Positions 34,465 to 42,640 of a stretch of 64,000 bases of DNA are shown one piece after another (position 1 is the stretch's first letter; each line of letters starts with the position of its first letter). The notes beneath the pieces were generated by a model. That model searched no databases and was not told where the DNA came from. It saw only the letters and a list, made by a program, of their open reading frames with translations. Source of the stretch: Brachyspira aalborgi (lineage in GTDB: Bacteria > Spirochaetota > Brachyspiria > Brachyspirales > Brachyspiraceae); assembly GCF_008016455.1 (NCBI RefSeq), contig NZ_SAXU01000001.1, forward strand, positions 930,001 through 994,000, given 5' to 3'. Made by a program: the position numbers and the translations under genes.

Positions 34465-35631
34465 ATGGAAAATAAAAAATTAATATATATGGATAATAAC
34501 GCCACAACGAGAGTATATGAAGAAGTTTTGGAGGCAATGCTTCCATATTTTAAAGAAAAATATTTTAATCCTTCAAGTATGTATAGCGTTGCGGGCGGAG
34601 TTCATAAAGAGATGGAAAAAGCGAGAGAACAAGTAGCAGATTTTTTAGGATGCGAAAAGGTTGAAATATGTTTTGTCTCTTGCGGAAGCGAGGGCGATAA
34701 TATGGCTATAAGAGGAACTATTGAAGCGTATCCGACTAAAAACCATATTATAACTACAAAAGTGGAGCATCCCGCTGTTATTGAAACTTGCAAATCTTTG
34801 GAAAGATTAGGCTATAGAATAACTCTTTTAGATGTCGATAACGATGGCAATATAAACTTGGAAGAATTAAAAAAATCCGTAAACGAAAACACGGCGATTG
34901 TTTCGATAATGTATGCCAATAACGAGACGGGAGTTATTTTTCCGATTAAAGAAATTGGCGAGATAGTAAAAAGTGCGGGAGCGGTTTTGCATGTTGACGC
35001 CGTTCAAGCGGCTGGCAAACTTCCTCTTAACATGAAAAATGAGCCTTATATAGATATGCTTACAATAGCGGGACATAAAATACATGCCCCAAAAGGAATA
35101 GGCGCGTTATATATAAAAAACGGCACTAAATTAAGAACCGTGCAAACGGGAGGACATCAGGAAAGAGGACGAAGAGCTGGGACGGAAAATGTTCCTTATA
35201 TTGTAGGACTTGGAAAAGCATGTTCTATGGTAAAATCGGAACTTCCAAAGTTTAACGAGCATACTTCAAAATTGAGAGATAAACTTGAAGAAGAAGTTTC
35301 AAAAAGAATAAACGATATAAAAATAAACGGAAAAAACGCGAATAGAGTAAGCAATACGACAAATATAAGTTTCAAAAATATTGAAGGAGAGTCGGTTTTA
35401 TTATTGCTTGACGGCTATGGAATATGCACTTCGAGCGGAAGCGCATGTTCTTCAGGTACTTTAGAGCCTTCGCCCGTTTTGCAATCTATGGGAGTTCCTT
35501 TTGAATACGCTCATAGTTCGACAAGGTTTTCTCTTTCTTTAGATAACACTATGGAAGAGATAAATTATACTGCGGACGCTTTAGAAAAAATAGTTTCGAG
35601 ATTAAGGGATATTTCGCCTTATAGAAATTAA
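34465..35631 (+). CDS. nifS: Cysteine desulfurase NifS
   Basis: A 388-residue pyridoxal-phosphate enzyme of the NifS/IscS type. It begins with YMDNNATTRV, has the PLP-contact ETGVIFPI and HVDAVQAAGKLPL region, the PLP Lys in AGHKIHAPKG near residue 206, and the active Cys loop in CTSSGSACSSGTLEPS near residue 328. It removes sulfur from cysteine as a persulfide for the scaffold encoded 23 bp upstream. A terminator follows, so the operon ends here. Confidence 0.96.
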   Translation: MENKKLIYMDNNATTRVYEEVLEAMLPYFKEKYFNPSSMYSVAGGVHKEMEKAREQVADFLGCEKVEICFVSCGSEGDNMAIRGTIEAYPTKNHIITTKVEHPAVIETCKSLERLGYRITLLDVDNDGNINLEELKKSVNENTAIVSIMYANNETGVIFPIKEIGEIVKSAGAVLHVDAVQAAGKLPLNMKNEPYIDMLTIAGHKIHAPKGIGALYIKNGTKLRTVQTGGHQERGRRAGTENVPYIVGLGKACSMVKSELPKFNEHTSKLRDKLEEEVSKRINDIKINGKNANRVSNTTNISFKNIEGESVLLLLDGYGICTSSGSACSSGTLEPSPVLQSMGVPFEYAHSSTRFSLSLDNTMEEINYTADALEKIVSRLRDISPYRN

Positions 35632-35651
35632 ATTAATTATATAAACAAATT

Positions 35652-35685
35652 AAAACCTGCTTTAATAGAGCGGGTTTTATTTTTT
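35652..35685 (+). terminator. nifS terminator
   Basis: Stem AAAACCTGCT 35652-35661 pairs with AGCGGGTTTT 35669-35678 (one G-T wobble), followed by ATTTTTT. Confidence 0.8.
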
Positions 35686-35732
35686 AAAAATTTTATAAGA
35701 TTTTTTATAAATATTACTTAAAACTATTTATA

Positions 35733-36626
35733 TTATATTTTAAATTTATTTCTAAATTCATCTCTCCACTTTCTAATCGGTATCCACCAAGCCAACTTAT
35801 TAATATTCTTTTCATTAATCTTTATAATTATTTTTATTCCAAATAAAGTTATTCTTAAATATTCGCTATTATTTGATATTCCAAAGATATTAAACCAATT
35901 ACAATTTAATTTTAACTTTTCTAATTCGTAATTTTTATTATTAACTAAAGAATTAATAATATCGTTTACAAAATAAGGATGATAATAAAATATAGGCTTT
36001 TCCGTTAAATTAAACTTAATAAATGTATTACGATATTTTTCTTTTGCAAATAAAAGTATATTTTGAGAATACCAAGGACAAACTTTTTCCCACATATTCA
36101 TTAAATCGTTTCTAAAATCATAACAATCATAACCATATTTTTTAAAAATATCAACCCAAAATTGAGGAGGATTACAATTTATATGATGCTCTCCTTCTTG
36201 ATAAGGAATAGCCGCCGAAAATAAAACTACATCGCTATAACTTGTTAAAGTTTCCACAAAATGAACAGAACAATTATTATGCAAATGTTCGGCAACTTCT
36301 ACGGATATTGCTAAATCATATTTTTCATTATTAATATTTTTATGAGTTTCTAAATTATCTATTTTAATATATTTTCTACTCACAAGTAAAAAATCTTCTT
36401 CAATTTCATTTCCGTCTATGCCAAAAAATTTATTAATTCCAAGTTCTTTAGCAGCTTTTAACCATGTTCCAATACCGCAACCTACATCTATAATAGAATT
36501 AGGTTTATAATGATTAAAAAGAATTGGAAGTATAATTTTAGCCGATTTATAACTACTATCTGACTGATTATTATAAAATTTCTCATTATATATTTCTTTT
36601 ATTTCTTTATTCGGAAGTTTAATCAT
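35733..36626 (-). CDS. Class I SAM-dependent methyltransferase
   Basis: A 297-residue protein with a class I methyltransferase domain: IIDVGCGIGTWLKAAKELG near residue 40 (motif I), FFGIDGNEIEE (acidic end of strand 2) and YDLAISVEVAEHLHNN near residue 100. The GEHHINCNPPQFWVDIFKKYG segment is typical of Methyltransf_23/25 proteins encoded in polysaccharide or flagellin-glycan loci. The C-terminal third (from about residue 220) is unrelated, ends RKWRDEFRNKFKI, and has no recognisable motif. The target is unknown. Ribosome-binding site GCGGAGG precedes the ATG. A repeat-containing leader ORF upstream may switch its translation. Confidence 0.8.
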   Translation of the reverse strand: MIKLPNKEIKEIYNEKFYNNQSDSSYKSAKIILPILFNHYKPNSIIDVGCGIGTWLKAAKELGINKFFGIDGNEIEEDFLLVSRKYIKIDNLETHKNINNEKYDLAISVEVAEHLHNNCSVHFVETLTSYSDVVLFSAAIPYQEGEHHINCNPPQFWVDIFKKYGYDCYDFRNDLMNMWEKVCPWYSQNILLFAKEKYRNTFIKFNLTEKPIFYYHPYFVNDIINSLVNNKNYELEKLKLNCNWFNIFGISNNSEYLRITLFGIKIIIKINEKNINKLAWWIPIRKWRDEFRNKFKI

Positions 36627-36753
36627 AATGAAACCTCCGCTATAAAATAAAATGTAATATATAAGTTTTCACGCCAAAGAAAGCGTTTAAATGTTTCAAA
36701 TAATTCTTTAATTTTGCAATGAAAAAATCGCCGAAAAAATTTATAATGCGGCG

Positions 36754-36837
36754 TTAGTGTAGTGTAGTGTAGTGTAGTGTAGTGTAGTGTAGTGTAGTGT
36801 AGTGTAGTGTAGTGTAGTGTAGTGGCAAACTAAACAT
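36754..36837 (-). CDS. Leader ORF with a TAGTG/CACTA pentanucleotide repeat
   Basis: On the minus strand ATG 36837-36835 lies 7 nt after AGGA (36848-36845). The ORF reads Met-Phe-Ser-Leu-Pro, then Leu-His-Tyr-Thr-Thr units encoded by the repeat, and stops at TAA 36756-36754 after 27 residues. If one repeat unit is lost (13 copies) or two gained (16), the frame continues open through 36757-36623 and ends at TGA 36625-36623, overlapping the methyltransferase ATG (36626-36624) as ATGA. That overlap is the classical arrangement for translational coupling. The third frame stops at 36743-36741. Translation is inferred. Confidence 0.5.
   Translation of the reverse strand: MFSLPLHYTTLHYTTLHYTTLHYTTLH
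36755..36824. repeat. Pentanucleotide tandem repeat (TAGTG), 14 copies
   Basis: Fourteen perfect TAGTG units (CACTA on the minus strand). No interruption is present, which favours slippage. The repeat begins about 130 bp from the methyltransferase start and lies within its leader transcript. Confidence 0.97.
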
Positions 36838-36869
36838 ATAAAATTCCTACTTTAATTTTTAATGAATGA

Positions 36870-36897
36870 ATTATAGCATGTTTAATAAAAATGTCAA
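36870..36897 (-). promoter_or_regulatory. Promoter of the repeat leader and methyltransferase
   Basis: Minus-strand TTGACA (36897-36892), 16-bp spacer, TATAAT (36875-36870): full consensus. The expected start lies about 25 nt before the leader ATG. Confidence 0.8.
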
Positions 36898-36940
36898 TAC
36901 CTTATAAATATAAAAAATAAAATTTATTATTAATAAACTG

Positions 36941-36968
36941 TTGACAAAAAATTAAAATATATTACAAT
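36941..36968 (+). promoter_or_regulatory. Promoter of the TPP riboswitch transcript
   Basis: TTGACA 36941-36946 and TACAAT 36963-36968, 16-bp spacer, ending just before the riboswitch. Confidence 0.7.
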
Positions 36969-36975
36969 ATTAATC

Positions 36976-37061
36976 AATAGGGGAGCTTTAAAAGGCTGAG
37001 AGGAAATAAAATATTTCGACCCTTATAACCTGTTTGGGTAATGCCAGCGTAGGGAATCACT
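36976..37061 (+). ncRNA. TPP riboswitch (THI element)
   Basis: The conserved core elements are present in order: GGGGAGC (36979-36985 region), GGCTGAGAGG near 36994, ACCCTTATAACCTG near 37019, and GGGTAATGCCAGCGTAGGGA near 37035-37055. These match the thi box that binds thiamine pyrophosphate. After it, TCTCAT (37071 region) can pair with ATGAGA about 25 nt later, and TCTTGTTTT/AAAACAAGA forms a second hairpin, so an expression platform is plausible. The next gene, at 37227, is an OppA-like binding protein. Confidence 0.95.
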
Positions 37062-37226
37062 CTCATATTATAAAAATAAATAAAATGAGATTCTTTTCTA
37101 AAGTTGGTCTTGTTTTATTTATTAATTCTATTAAATCAAAACAAGATTAAACTACATTTCAAACGGTTATAAAAATAAAATCTTAATTAATGTCAGGTTT
37201 AGGAAGCCTAGACAAAGGAGTTTTTT

Positions 37227-38840
37227 ATGACTTACAAATTTTTTACAAAAACTTTGATATTGTTGATGTTGCTCTCGTCTTGCAATAATATTAAAGAAAA
37301 CAAAAAAGAGATTAAAGATGAGATAACGGTAAACTTGGAGTATGAATTAAAAACCATAGACCCAACTTTAAATAGTAGTTCTTACGGTTTTATATATATT
37401 AATCATGCTTTTGAAGGTTTGCTAAATAAAGACACGAATAATAATATAATCGAAGGAGTCGCAAATAAATGGGAGATAAGTAAAGACAATTTAGTTTATA
37501 CTTTTCATTTAAGAGATAATGCAAAATGGAGCGATGGCAAAAAAGTGACCGCGGGAGATTTTTTATATTCTTTCAGAAGAGCGGTTAATCCAGAAACTGC
37601 ATCGCCAATGTCTTATTTAATGGAATATATAAAAAACGCTAAAGATATAACTAAAGGATTAAAATCGGTTGAATCTTTAGGAGTTATCGCTGCAGACGAA
37701 AATACTTTAATAATAGAGTTGGAAGCTCCTACTTTATATTTTTTAGATATAGTCGCTTCAGGCGGAATATATGTTCCCGTTAGAGAAGATATTATAGAAA
37801 CCTACGGAGACGATTGGACTTGGAAAGCAGAAACTTATATTGGAAACGGCGCTTATAAAATGGTTGAAAGAAAACCTGACGAGTTAATCGCTTTTGAAAT
37901 AAATACTAATTATTGGGATTATAAGAATCAAGTCGCTAAAAGAATAAATTTCGTTTTAATGGCTGACGAATATATAGCTTTAAATTCCGTTAGAACGGGA
38001 GATGTAGATTTTTCTATAACCGCTCCGCCGATTGGCGAGATTGAAAATTTAATTAAAGACGGACTTATGGCGGTAAGCGATATTATAGGCTGTTATTATA
38101 TCGATGTTAATACTAAAGACAAAGCTTTATCCGACAAAAGAGTGAGAAAAGCTTTATCTCTTGCGATAGATAGAAATTATATAGCAAGAAATATCGGACA
38201 TGGAAAATTAATCGCGACTGGCGGATTCGTTCCTCCTGTTGTAAAAGGTTTAAATAAATCTTTTAGAGAAGAGAGCGGAGATTATATAGACATTAATAAT
38301 TATGCAAAAAATATTGAAGAAGCAAAAAGATTAATGGCGGAAGCTGGATATCCAAACGGAGAAAATTTTCCTACTATAGAATTAAATGTCGGAGCTGGAT
38401 TTTATACTACGGTAATGGAAGCCGTGCAGGATATGTGGAAAAAGAATTTAAATGTTGATTTGAGATTAAGAACGGTTGAGTCAAAGATAAGTTTGCCTTT
38501 AAGAGAAGCTGGAAATTATCAAATGGTTAGAGCAAGTTGGACGGGAGATTATAACGACCCTTTGACAATGCTTCAAATAATGACAAGCGATAGCGATTTT
38601 AATTACGGCGGATTTTCAAACGAAAGATACGACAATTTAATAGAATATGCTCGAACTTCAATAGATGCCGAAAAGAGAATGGAAGCGTTGAGAGAAGCCG
38701 AAGCTATATTATTTGACGAAGTTCCAATTATTCCTTTTATATACAGAACGGATTTTTTGGTTGTTAGTCCGAAACTTAAAAATTATACTGACGAGCCTTT
38801 GGGAAGATATAAATTTAATTACGCTTATATTGAGAAGTAA
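37227..38840 (+). CDS. OppA-family ABC substrate-binding lipoprotein under a TPP riboswitch
   Basis: A 537-residue solute-binding protein of family 5 (OppA/DppA). The signal peptide ends in lipobox LLSSC (Cys 19). Typical blocks are IDPTLNSSSYGFIYINHAFEGL, NLVYTFHLRDNAKWSDGKKVTAGDFLYSFRRAVNPETASP, the GNGAYKMVERKP stretch, DKRVRKALSLAIDR and a late YNDPLTM. Family members feed peptides, nickel or sugars to ABC permeases. No permease or ATPase gene is adjacent, so it must use partners encoded elsewhere. The TPP riboswitch at 36976 is the only leader element before it and strongly suggests regulation by thiamine status, so the ligand may be thiamine, a thiamine precursor or a thiamine-containing compound. 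That is inference. ATG follows AAAGGAG. Confidence 0.85.
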   Translation: MTYKFFTKTLILLMLLSSCNNIKENKKEIKDEITVNLEYELKTIDPTLNSSSYGFIYINHAFEGLLNKDTNNNIIEGVANKWEISKDNLVYTFHLRDNAKWSDGKKVTAGDFLYSFRRAVNPETASPMSYLMEYIKNAKDITKGLKSVESLGVIAADENTLIIELEAPTLYFLDIVASGGIYVPVREDIIETYGDDWTWKAETYIGNGAYKMVERKPDELIAFEINTNYWDYKNQVAKRINFVLMADEYIALNSVRTGDVDFSITAPPIGEIENLIKDGLMAVSDIIGCYYIDVNTKDKALSDKRVRKALSLAIDRNYIARNIGHGKLIATGGFVPPVVKGLNKSFREESGDYIDINNYAKNIEEAKRLMAEAGYPNGENFPTIELNVGAGFYTTVMEAVQDMWKKNLNVDLRLRTVESKISLPLREAGNYQMVRASWTGDYNDPLTMLQIMTSDSDFNYGGFSNERYDNLIEYARTSIDAEKRMEALREAEAILFDEVPIIPFIYRTDFLVVSPKLKNYTDEPLGRYKFNYAYIEK

Positions 38841-38919
38841 AATTAAAATTATATAAGTTAATTATTTTATAAAATTCTTATCGTTTTTTAATGTCTACCC
38901 TAATTACAGACAATATAAA

Positions 38920-38959
38920 TTTCCTATTATATTTTTGATTTCAAAGATATAGTAGGAAA
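38920..38959 (+). terminator. Probable terminator hairpin after the binding-protein gene
   Basis: A 13-bp stem TTTCCTATTATAT 38920-38932 / ATATAGTAGGAAA 38947-38959 (one G-T wobble). The following sequence is A-rich rather than T-rich, so it may end transcription weakly or only stabilise the 3' end. A second small hairpin TGTCT/AGACA lies at 38892-38912. Confidence 0.45.
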
Positions 38960-39028
38960 AATATAAAAAATAATAATAAAGAAAATACTAAAAAATACGA
39001 ATTATTAAATATTGCTATTTTATTAAAA

Positions 39029-39066
39029 TTATGTTAAGTTAACATAATTAAGTTAACATAATAATT
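39029..39066 (+). repeat. TTAACATAAT iterons, two direct copies and one inverted
   Basis: A 19-bp palindrome (TTATGTTAA-G-TTAACATAA, 39029-39047) is followed by a further direct copy TTAACATAAT at 39053-39062, 14 bp after the first direct copy (39039). The same 14-bp period repeat occurs at 46848-46889. It lies just upstream of the yaaR start at 39085. Confidence 0.7.
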
Positions 39067-39084
39067 TTTATTGGAGGCATTTTT

Positions 39085-39528
39085 ATGATAAGAGTCGAAG
39101 AAAGAAGAAATAGAGAAATTAATTTAAATAGTAGTTTATTAATGGATTCTTCGCCTAAAGTTTCCGTAGCCTCCTCGCCTTTTGCAGCAATGCTTGAAGA
39201 AGAAAGAGAAATAAAAAAATATTCTTATGAACTTGACGAATTAAAAAAACAAATATACGATGCAGGATATATGCTTGAAAAAAGTTCAAATATAAAAGAA
39301 TTCCAAAAATTTAGAGATTTAATAAGAGCGTTAGTTGAAAAAGTAATTAAAGACGCTTATAGAGTTAGAAATTTAAATATGAATAGAAAAACTTATAATG
39401 TGGTTGCAAAAATAAACGAAGAGCTTGATTCTTTATATAGAGATATAATTGCAGAACAAAAAAATCATATAGCTATAGCTAATAAAGTAATGAGACTTAA
39501 AGGATTGGTTTTAAATTTAATTTCATGA
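39085..39528 (+). CDS. YaaR family (DUF327) protein
   Basis: A 147-residue protein of the YaaR/DUF327 family, common in Firmicutes and spirochaetes. The N-terminal 35 residues are Ser- and Asn-rich and probably unstructured; the rest is helical, with a predicted coiled stretch (EEEREIKKYSYELDELKKQI) and the family signature FRDLIRALVEKVIKDAYRVR. The biochemical role of this family is not established. The gene overlaps tsaB by 4 bp (ATGA), so the two are translationally coupled. ATG follows TTGGAGGC. Iteron repeats lie just upstream. Confidence 0.85.
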   Translation: MIRVEERRNREINLNSSLLMDSSPKVSVASSPFAAMLEEEREIKKYSYELDELKKQIYDAGYMLEKSSNIKEFQKFRDLIRALVEKVIKDAYRVRNLNMNRKTYNVVAKINEELDSLYRDIIAEQKNHIAIANKVMRLKGLVLNLIS

Positions 39529-40235
39529 ATATTCTCGCTTTCGATACGGTATCTTCAAGTTTTTCAATGGCTTTGAAATTAGGAAATTATACGATTGAAA
39601 TAAATAAAGAATATGTAAAAAATCATAATAGCGAATTATTGCCGACATTAGATAGTTTTTTGAAAAAAAAGAATTTATCTTTGGATGATATTGATTATAT
39701 GGTTTTTGGAATAGGACCTGGTTCTTTTACTTCTATAAGAATAGCGTTCGCCACAATAAAAAGTATTTGCTACGCTAAAAATATTAAAATAATCGGCGTT
39801 TCAAGTTTAGAATCTTTGTATCAAAATATAAAATCTTTTAACGGCGTTAAATTGGCTTTAATAGAGGCAAGAAAAGGAAGCGTTTATGCAAATATTTACA
39901 AAGACGATAATATTATAAAAGAAAATGCGGATTTAACATATAATGAAGTTTTAGATATAATTGATTCTATATCAAATAATGAAGATACTATTACTTTATG
40001 CGGAGACGGTTTTTCTGAAAATAAAGATTTTTTTATAAATAGATTAAATAAAAATCCAAAAAATTATAAAATAAATAAATTAGATTATTCTTTTAATATA
40101 ATAAGAGCCTCAAATTCAATATTACTATCTGAAAGCAGATATAAAGCGGGCGATTTTGACGATATATTTTCGCTCTCTCCTTTATATTTAAGAAAAAGCG
40201 AAGCTGAAAACAGAATAATAAATTTTAATAAATAA
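39525..40235 (+). CDS. tsaB: tRNA threonylcarbamoyladenosine biosynthesis protein TsaB
   Basis: A 236-residue ASKHA-fold protein, of usual length for TsaB (YeaZ). It begins ILAFDTVSSSFSMAL, has the HNSELLPTLDSFLKK helix near residue 35, and the conserved GIGPGSFTSIRIAFATIK near residue 65. TsaB works with TsaD and TsaE to transfer the threonylcarbamoyl group to A37 of ANN-decoding tRNAs. It is the structural partner and lacks the metal site of TsaD. Its start overlaps the yaaR stop. Confidence 0.93.
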   Translation: MNILAFDTVSSSFSMALKLGNYTIEINKEYVKNHNSELLPTLDSFLKKKNLSLDDIDYMVFGIGPGSFTSIRIAFATIKSICYAKNIKIIGVSSLESLYQNIKSFNGVKLALIEARKGSVYANIYKDDNIIKENADLTYNEVLDIIDSISNNEDTITLCGDGFSENKDFFINRLNKNPKNYKINKLDYSFNIIRASNSILLSESRYKAGDFDDIFSLSPLYLRKSEAENRIINFNK

Positions 40236-40266
40236 TATTCCGATAATTTAATCGATAAACTATTGC

Positions 40267-40295
40267 TTGATAAAAATAAAATTATTATATAGAAT
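40267..40295 (+). promoter_or_regulatory. Promoter of the chemoreceptor gene
   Basis: TTGATA 40267-40272 and TAGAAT 40290-40295 with a 17-bp spacer, 37 bp before the start codon. Confidence 0.5.
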
Positions 40296-40332
40296 AATAA
40301 AGTCAATTTGAAAAAATTATTGGAGTAAAAAA

Positions 40333-42510
40333 ATGAGAAAATTACAATCCTTGAGAGTAAAAGTCCCTTTCTTCATTATGTTATTGGTAACGGTAATGAC
40401 TTTGATATTGGGATGGATTATAATAGATAAAGGAGCAAAAGGAATAAGAAATTCGTCAATATTCGGTTTTCAATCGACTACAAAAGTATATTCAAGAATG
40501 ATAAACGCTTGGTTAAAACAGGCAATGATTATATCGGATTCTATAGCTTCTGGTTTTATTGATATTAGAACTCATTTGGCTTTAAATACGGAAGAGACGA
40601 GAGTCGTAGCGGAAAATACTCTAAAAAATATAGTGGCAAATAATAAAGAGATAGAAGTCGCTGTTATATTTAATTTACAAGGAAGACCTATATTAGACAG
40701 CATAAATGGAAGATTTATAAACTCAAGCTCAATTCCTAATTTTAGAGAAACTCAATTATGGGGAAAAGTTATTTCTGGCGAAACTTCAATGTATCATACC
40801 GCTATCGCTTCGCCTTTGGAAGATGGCAAATGGTTAATAGAAATATTTAGTCCCGTAAAAAATAGTTTAGGAAATATAATCGGAGTCGTTTCGGTTATGG
40901 TTGATTGGCATTCTTTTATAGATAAAGAATTAGATTTAATTAAATTTGGAAATACGGGGCATCCTTTTATAGTAGATAGCGATAGATTAGTTATAGCCGA
41001 CCCTATACCTTCGCATATAAGAAATAAAGTTTTACAAGAAGCGGATTATATAAAATATGCAAGAGAAAATGAATCTGGTTATTATGAATTTAAATCCCCT
41101 TTCAATGGCAAAGAATCTATAGCGACTTTTAACAGAGAACCTATATCCGATTGGGCTGTGGTTATGAGTATAGAATCTGAAGAGTTATTTGCGAATACTT
41201 ATTCAATGATAAAATATGCAATAATCGGAACTATAGTTATGCTTATAATTACTTCCGCATTTATATTTATGTATGTAGGAAAAATAACAAAAATATTAAG
41301 CGCTTTATCAAAAGATTTAATAAAATTATCAAACGGAGATTTAACTTGGAGCGTTCCTCATTTCCTTCTTAATAAAAAAGACGAATTTGGAGAAATATCT
41401 AATTCAATAAATAGCATATTAGAAGTGCTAAACGAAAAAGTTAGACTCGTTTATTATAGCGCCGATACTGTAAAATCTTCCGCAGATGAAGTAGCTCAAG
41501 GCAATGTTGACTTATCCGACAGAACGGAAAGCCAAGCGTCTGGACTTGAAGAAACGGCTTCGTCTATGGAACAAATAGCTTCTACAATAAAATCTTCCGC
41601 GGACCATACGGTGGAAGGAAATAATATGATGATTAATTCAAGAAACGCTATTGAAGAGGCTGGAAGAATAATAGAAGAAACGACTCAAAGTATAGAAGCG
41701 GTTTACGAATCAAGTTCAAAAATAAGCGCAATTACAAAAATAATAGAAAATATAGCCTTTCAAACAAATATACTTGCCTTAAACGCCGCAGTTGAAGCTG
41801 CAAGAGCGGGCGAGCAAGGAAGAGGATTTGCGGTAGTAGCGTCTGAAGTTAGGAATTTGGCTCAAAATACTCAAGCTTCCGTTAAAGATATTACGACTTT
41901 AGTATCTGACGCTGAAGAAAAAACGGCTAAAGCTACGGAAACGGCAAGAGAATCTAAAGAAATATTTGAAAACTTAAAACAACAAATAGAAGAAACGGCT
42001 AAAATAATGCAAGATTTAAGTTCAACCGCCGTGGAACAACAAGCGGGAGTTGACCAGGTAAATATAGCAATCGCTCAAATGGATATGGCTACTCAACAAA
42101 ATGCGGCTTTAGTTGAAGAGGCTACGGCGGCGTCCGAAACTTTATTTTCTCAAGCTAAAGAATTATTAAATGCAATGAAGTTCTTTAAATTAAGAGGAGA
42201 AGACGGCGATACTTCTAAAAATATAGAAAAAAAAGAAGATAAAAAAGTGAGTAAATCGGAATATAAAGAAGAAAAAGAATTAGATAAAGAGATAAAAGAA
42301 GATTATACGGAAAATTTGCCTAAAGAGGAAAAGGAAGAAGAAGAGAAAAAAGTATTTACTCCAAAACCAAGACCTTCGACTGAAATAAAAAGTCCTATAA
42401 AGAAAAGTTATGAAGAAACTAAACATGTATCTTCAACTTCTAAAGATAGCGAATTTGGTTCTACTTTTAATAATGCTAAAAGCGATTCTGACGGTTTTGA
42501 ATCGTTCTAA
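40333..42510 (+). CDS. Methyl-accepting chemotaxis protein
   Basis: A 725-residue chemoreceptor. An N-terminal membrane helix (about residues 12-30) is followed by a periplasmic dCache-like sensor (about 40-290; for example [36 protein letters not shown]), a second membrane helix (about 297-316), HAMP and a signalling helix. The hairpin tip is [40 protein letters not shown] near residue 475, the CheA/CheW contact. After residue 625 comes a long, highly charged tail ([20 protein letters not shown]) with a Ser/Phe end (DGFESF) in place of a CheR-binding pentapeptide. The ligand is unknown. A CheW gene lies at 56530. Confidence 0.93.
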   Translation: MRKLQSLRVKVPFFIMLLVTVMTLILGWIIIDKGAKGIRNSSIFGFQSTTKVYSRMINAWLKQAMIISDSIASGFIDIRTHLALNTEETRVVAENTLKNIVANNKEIEVAVIFNLQGRPILDSINGRFINSSSIPNFRETQLWGKVISGETSMYHTAIASPLEDGKWLIEIFSPVKNSLGNIIGVVSVMVDWHSFIDKELDLIKFGNTGHPFIVDSDRLVIADPIPSHIRNKVLQEADYIKYARENESGYYEFKSPFNGKESIATFNREPISDWAVVMSIESEELFANTYSMIKYAIIGTIVMLIITSAFIFMYVGKITKILSALSKDLIKLSNGDLTWSVPHFLLNKKDEFGEISNSINSILEVLNEKVRLVYYSADTVKSSADEVAQGNVDLSDRTESQASGLEETASSMEQIASTIKSSADHTVEGNNMMINSRNAIEEAGRIIEETTQSIEAVYESSSKISAITKIIENIAFQTNILALNAAVEAARAGEQGRGFAVVASEVRNLAQNTQASVKDITTLVSDAEEKTAKATETARESKEIFENLKQQIEETAKIMQDLSSTAVEQQAGVDQVNIAIAQMDMATQQNAALVEEATAASETLFSQAKELLNAMKFFKLRGEDGDTSKNIEKKEDKKVSKSEYKEEKELDKEIKEDYTENLPKEEKEEEEKKVFTPKPRPSTEIKSPIKKSYEETKHVSSTSKDSEFGSTFNNAKSDSDGFESF

Positions 42511-42571
42511 TTAGATAAAAGAATTTAAGGGTAAAAATTCCCCTTTTATTTATTAATCAAATAAAGAATAA

Positions 42572-42605
42572 AAAAGACACCATATTAAAAAATATGATGT
42601 CTTTT
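42572..42605. terminator. Bidirectional terminator between chemoreceptor and lipoprotein
   Basis: AAAAGACA 42572-42579 pairs with TGTCTTTT 42598-42605, then after a C-A mismatch CATATT pairs with AATATG around an AAAA loop. A and T runs flank both sides. Confidence 0.8.
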
Positions 42606-42640
42606 ATATTATTCTATATTCTAAAAATATAATTTATAAA

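Noticed and set aside
36755-36824. TAGTG array as a CRISPR array or other spaced repeat
   Set aside because: The units are contiguous with no spacers; it is a simple tandem repeat.
39038-39056. GTTAAC inside the iterons as a target of the local restriction system
   Set aside because: Nothing in the window shows the recognition sequence of any of the methyltransferases; the match would be chance.
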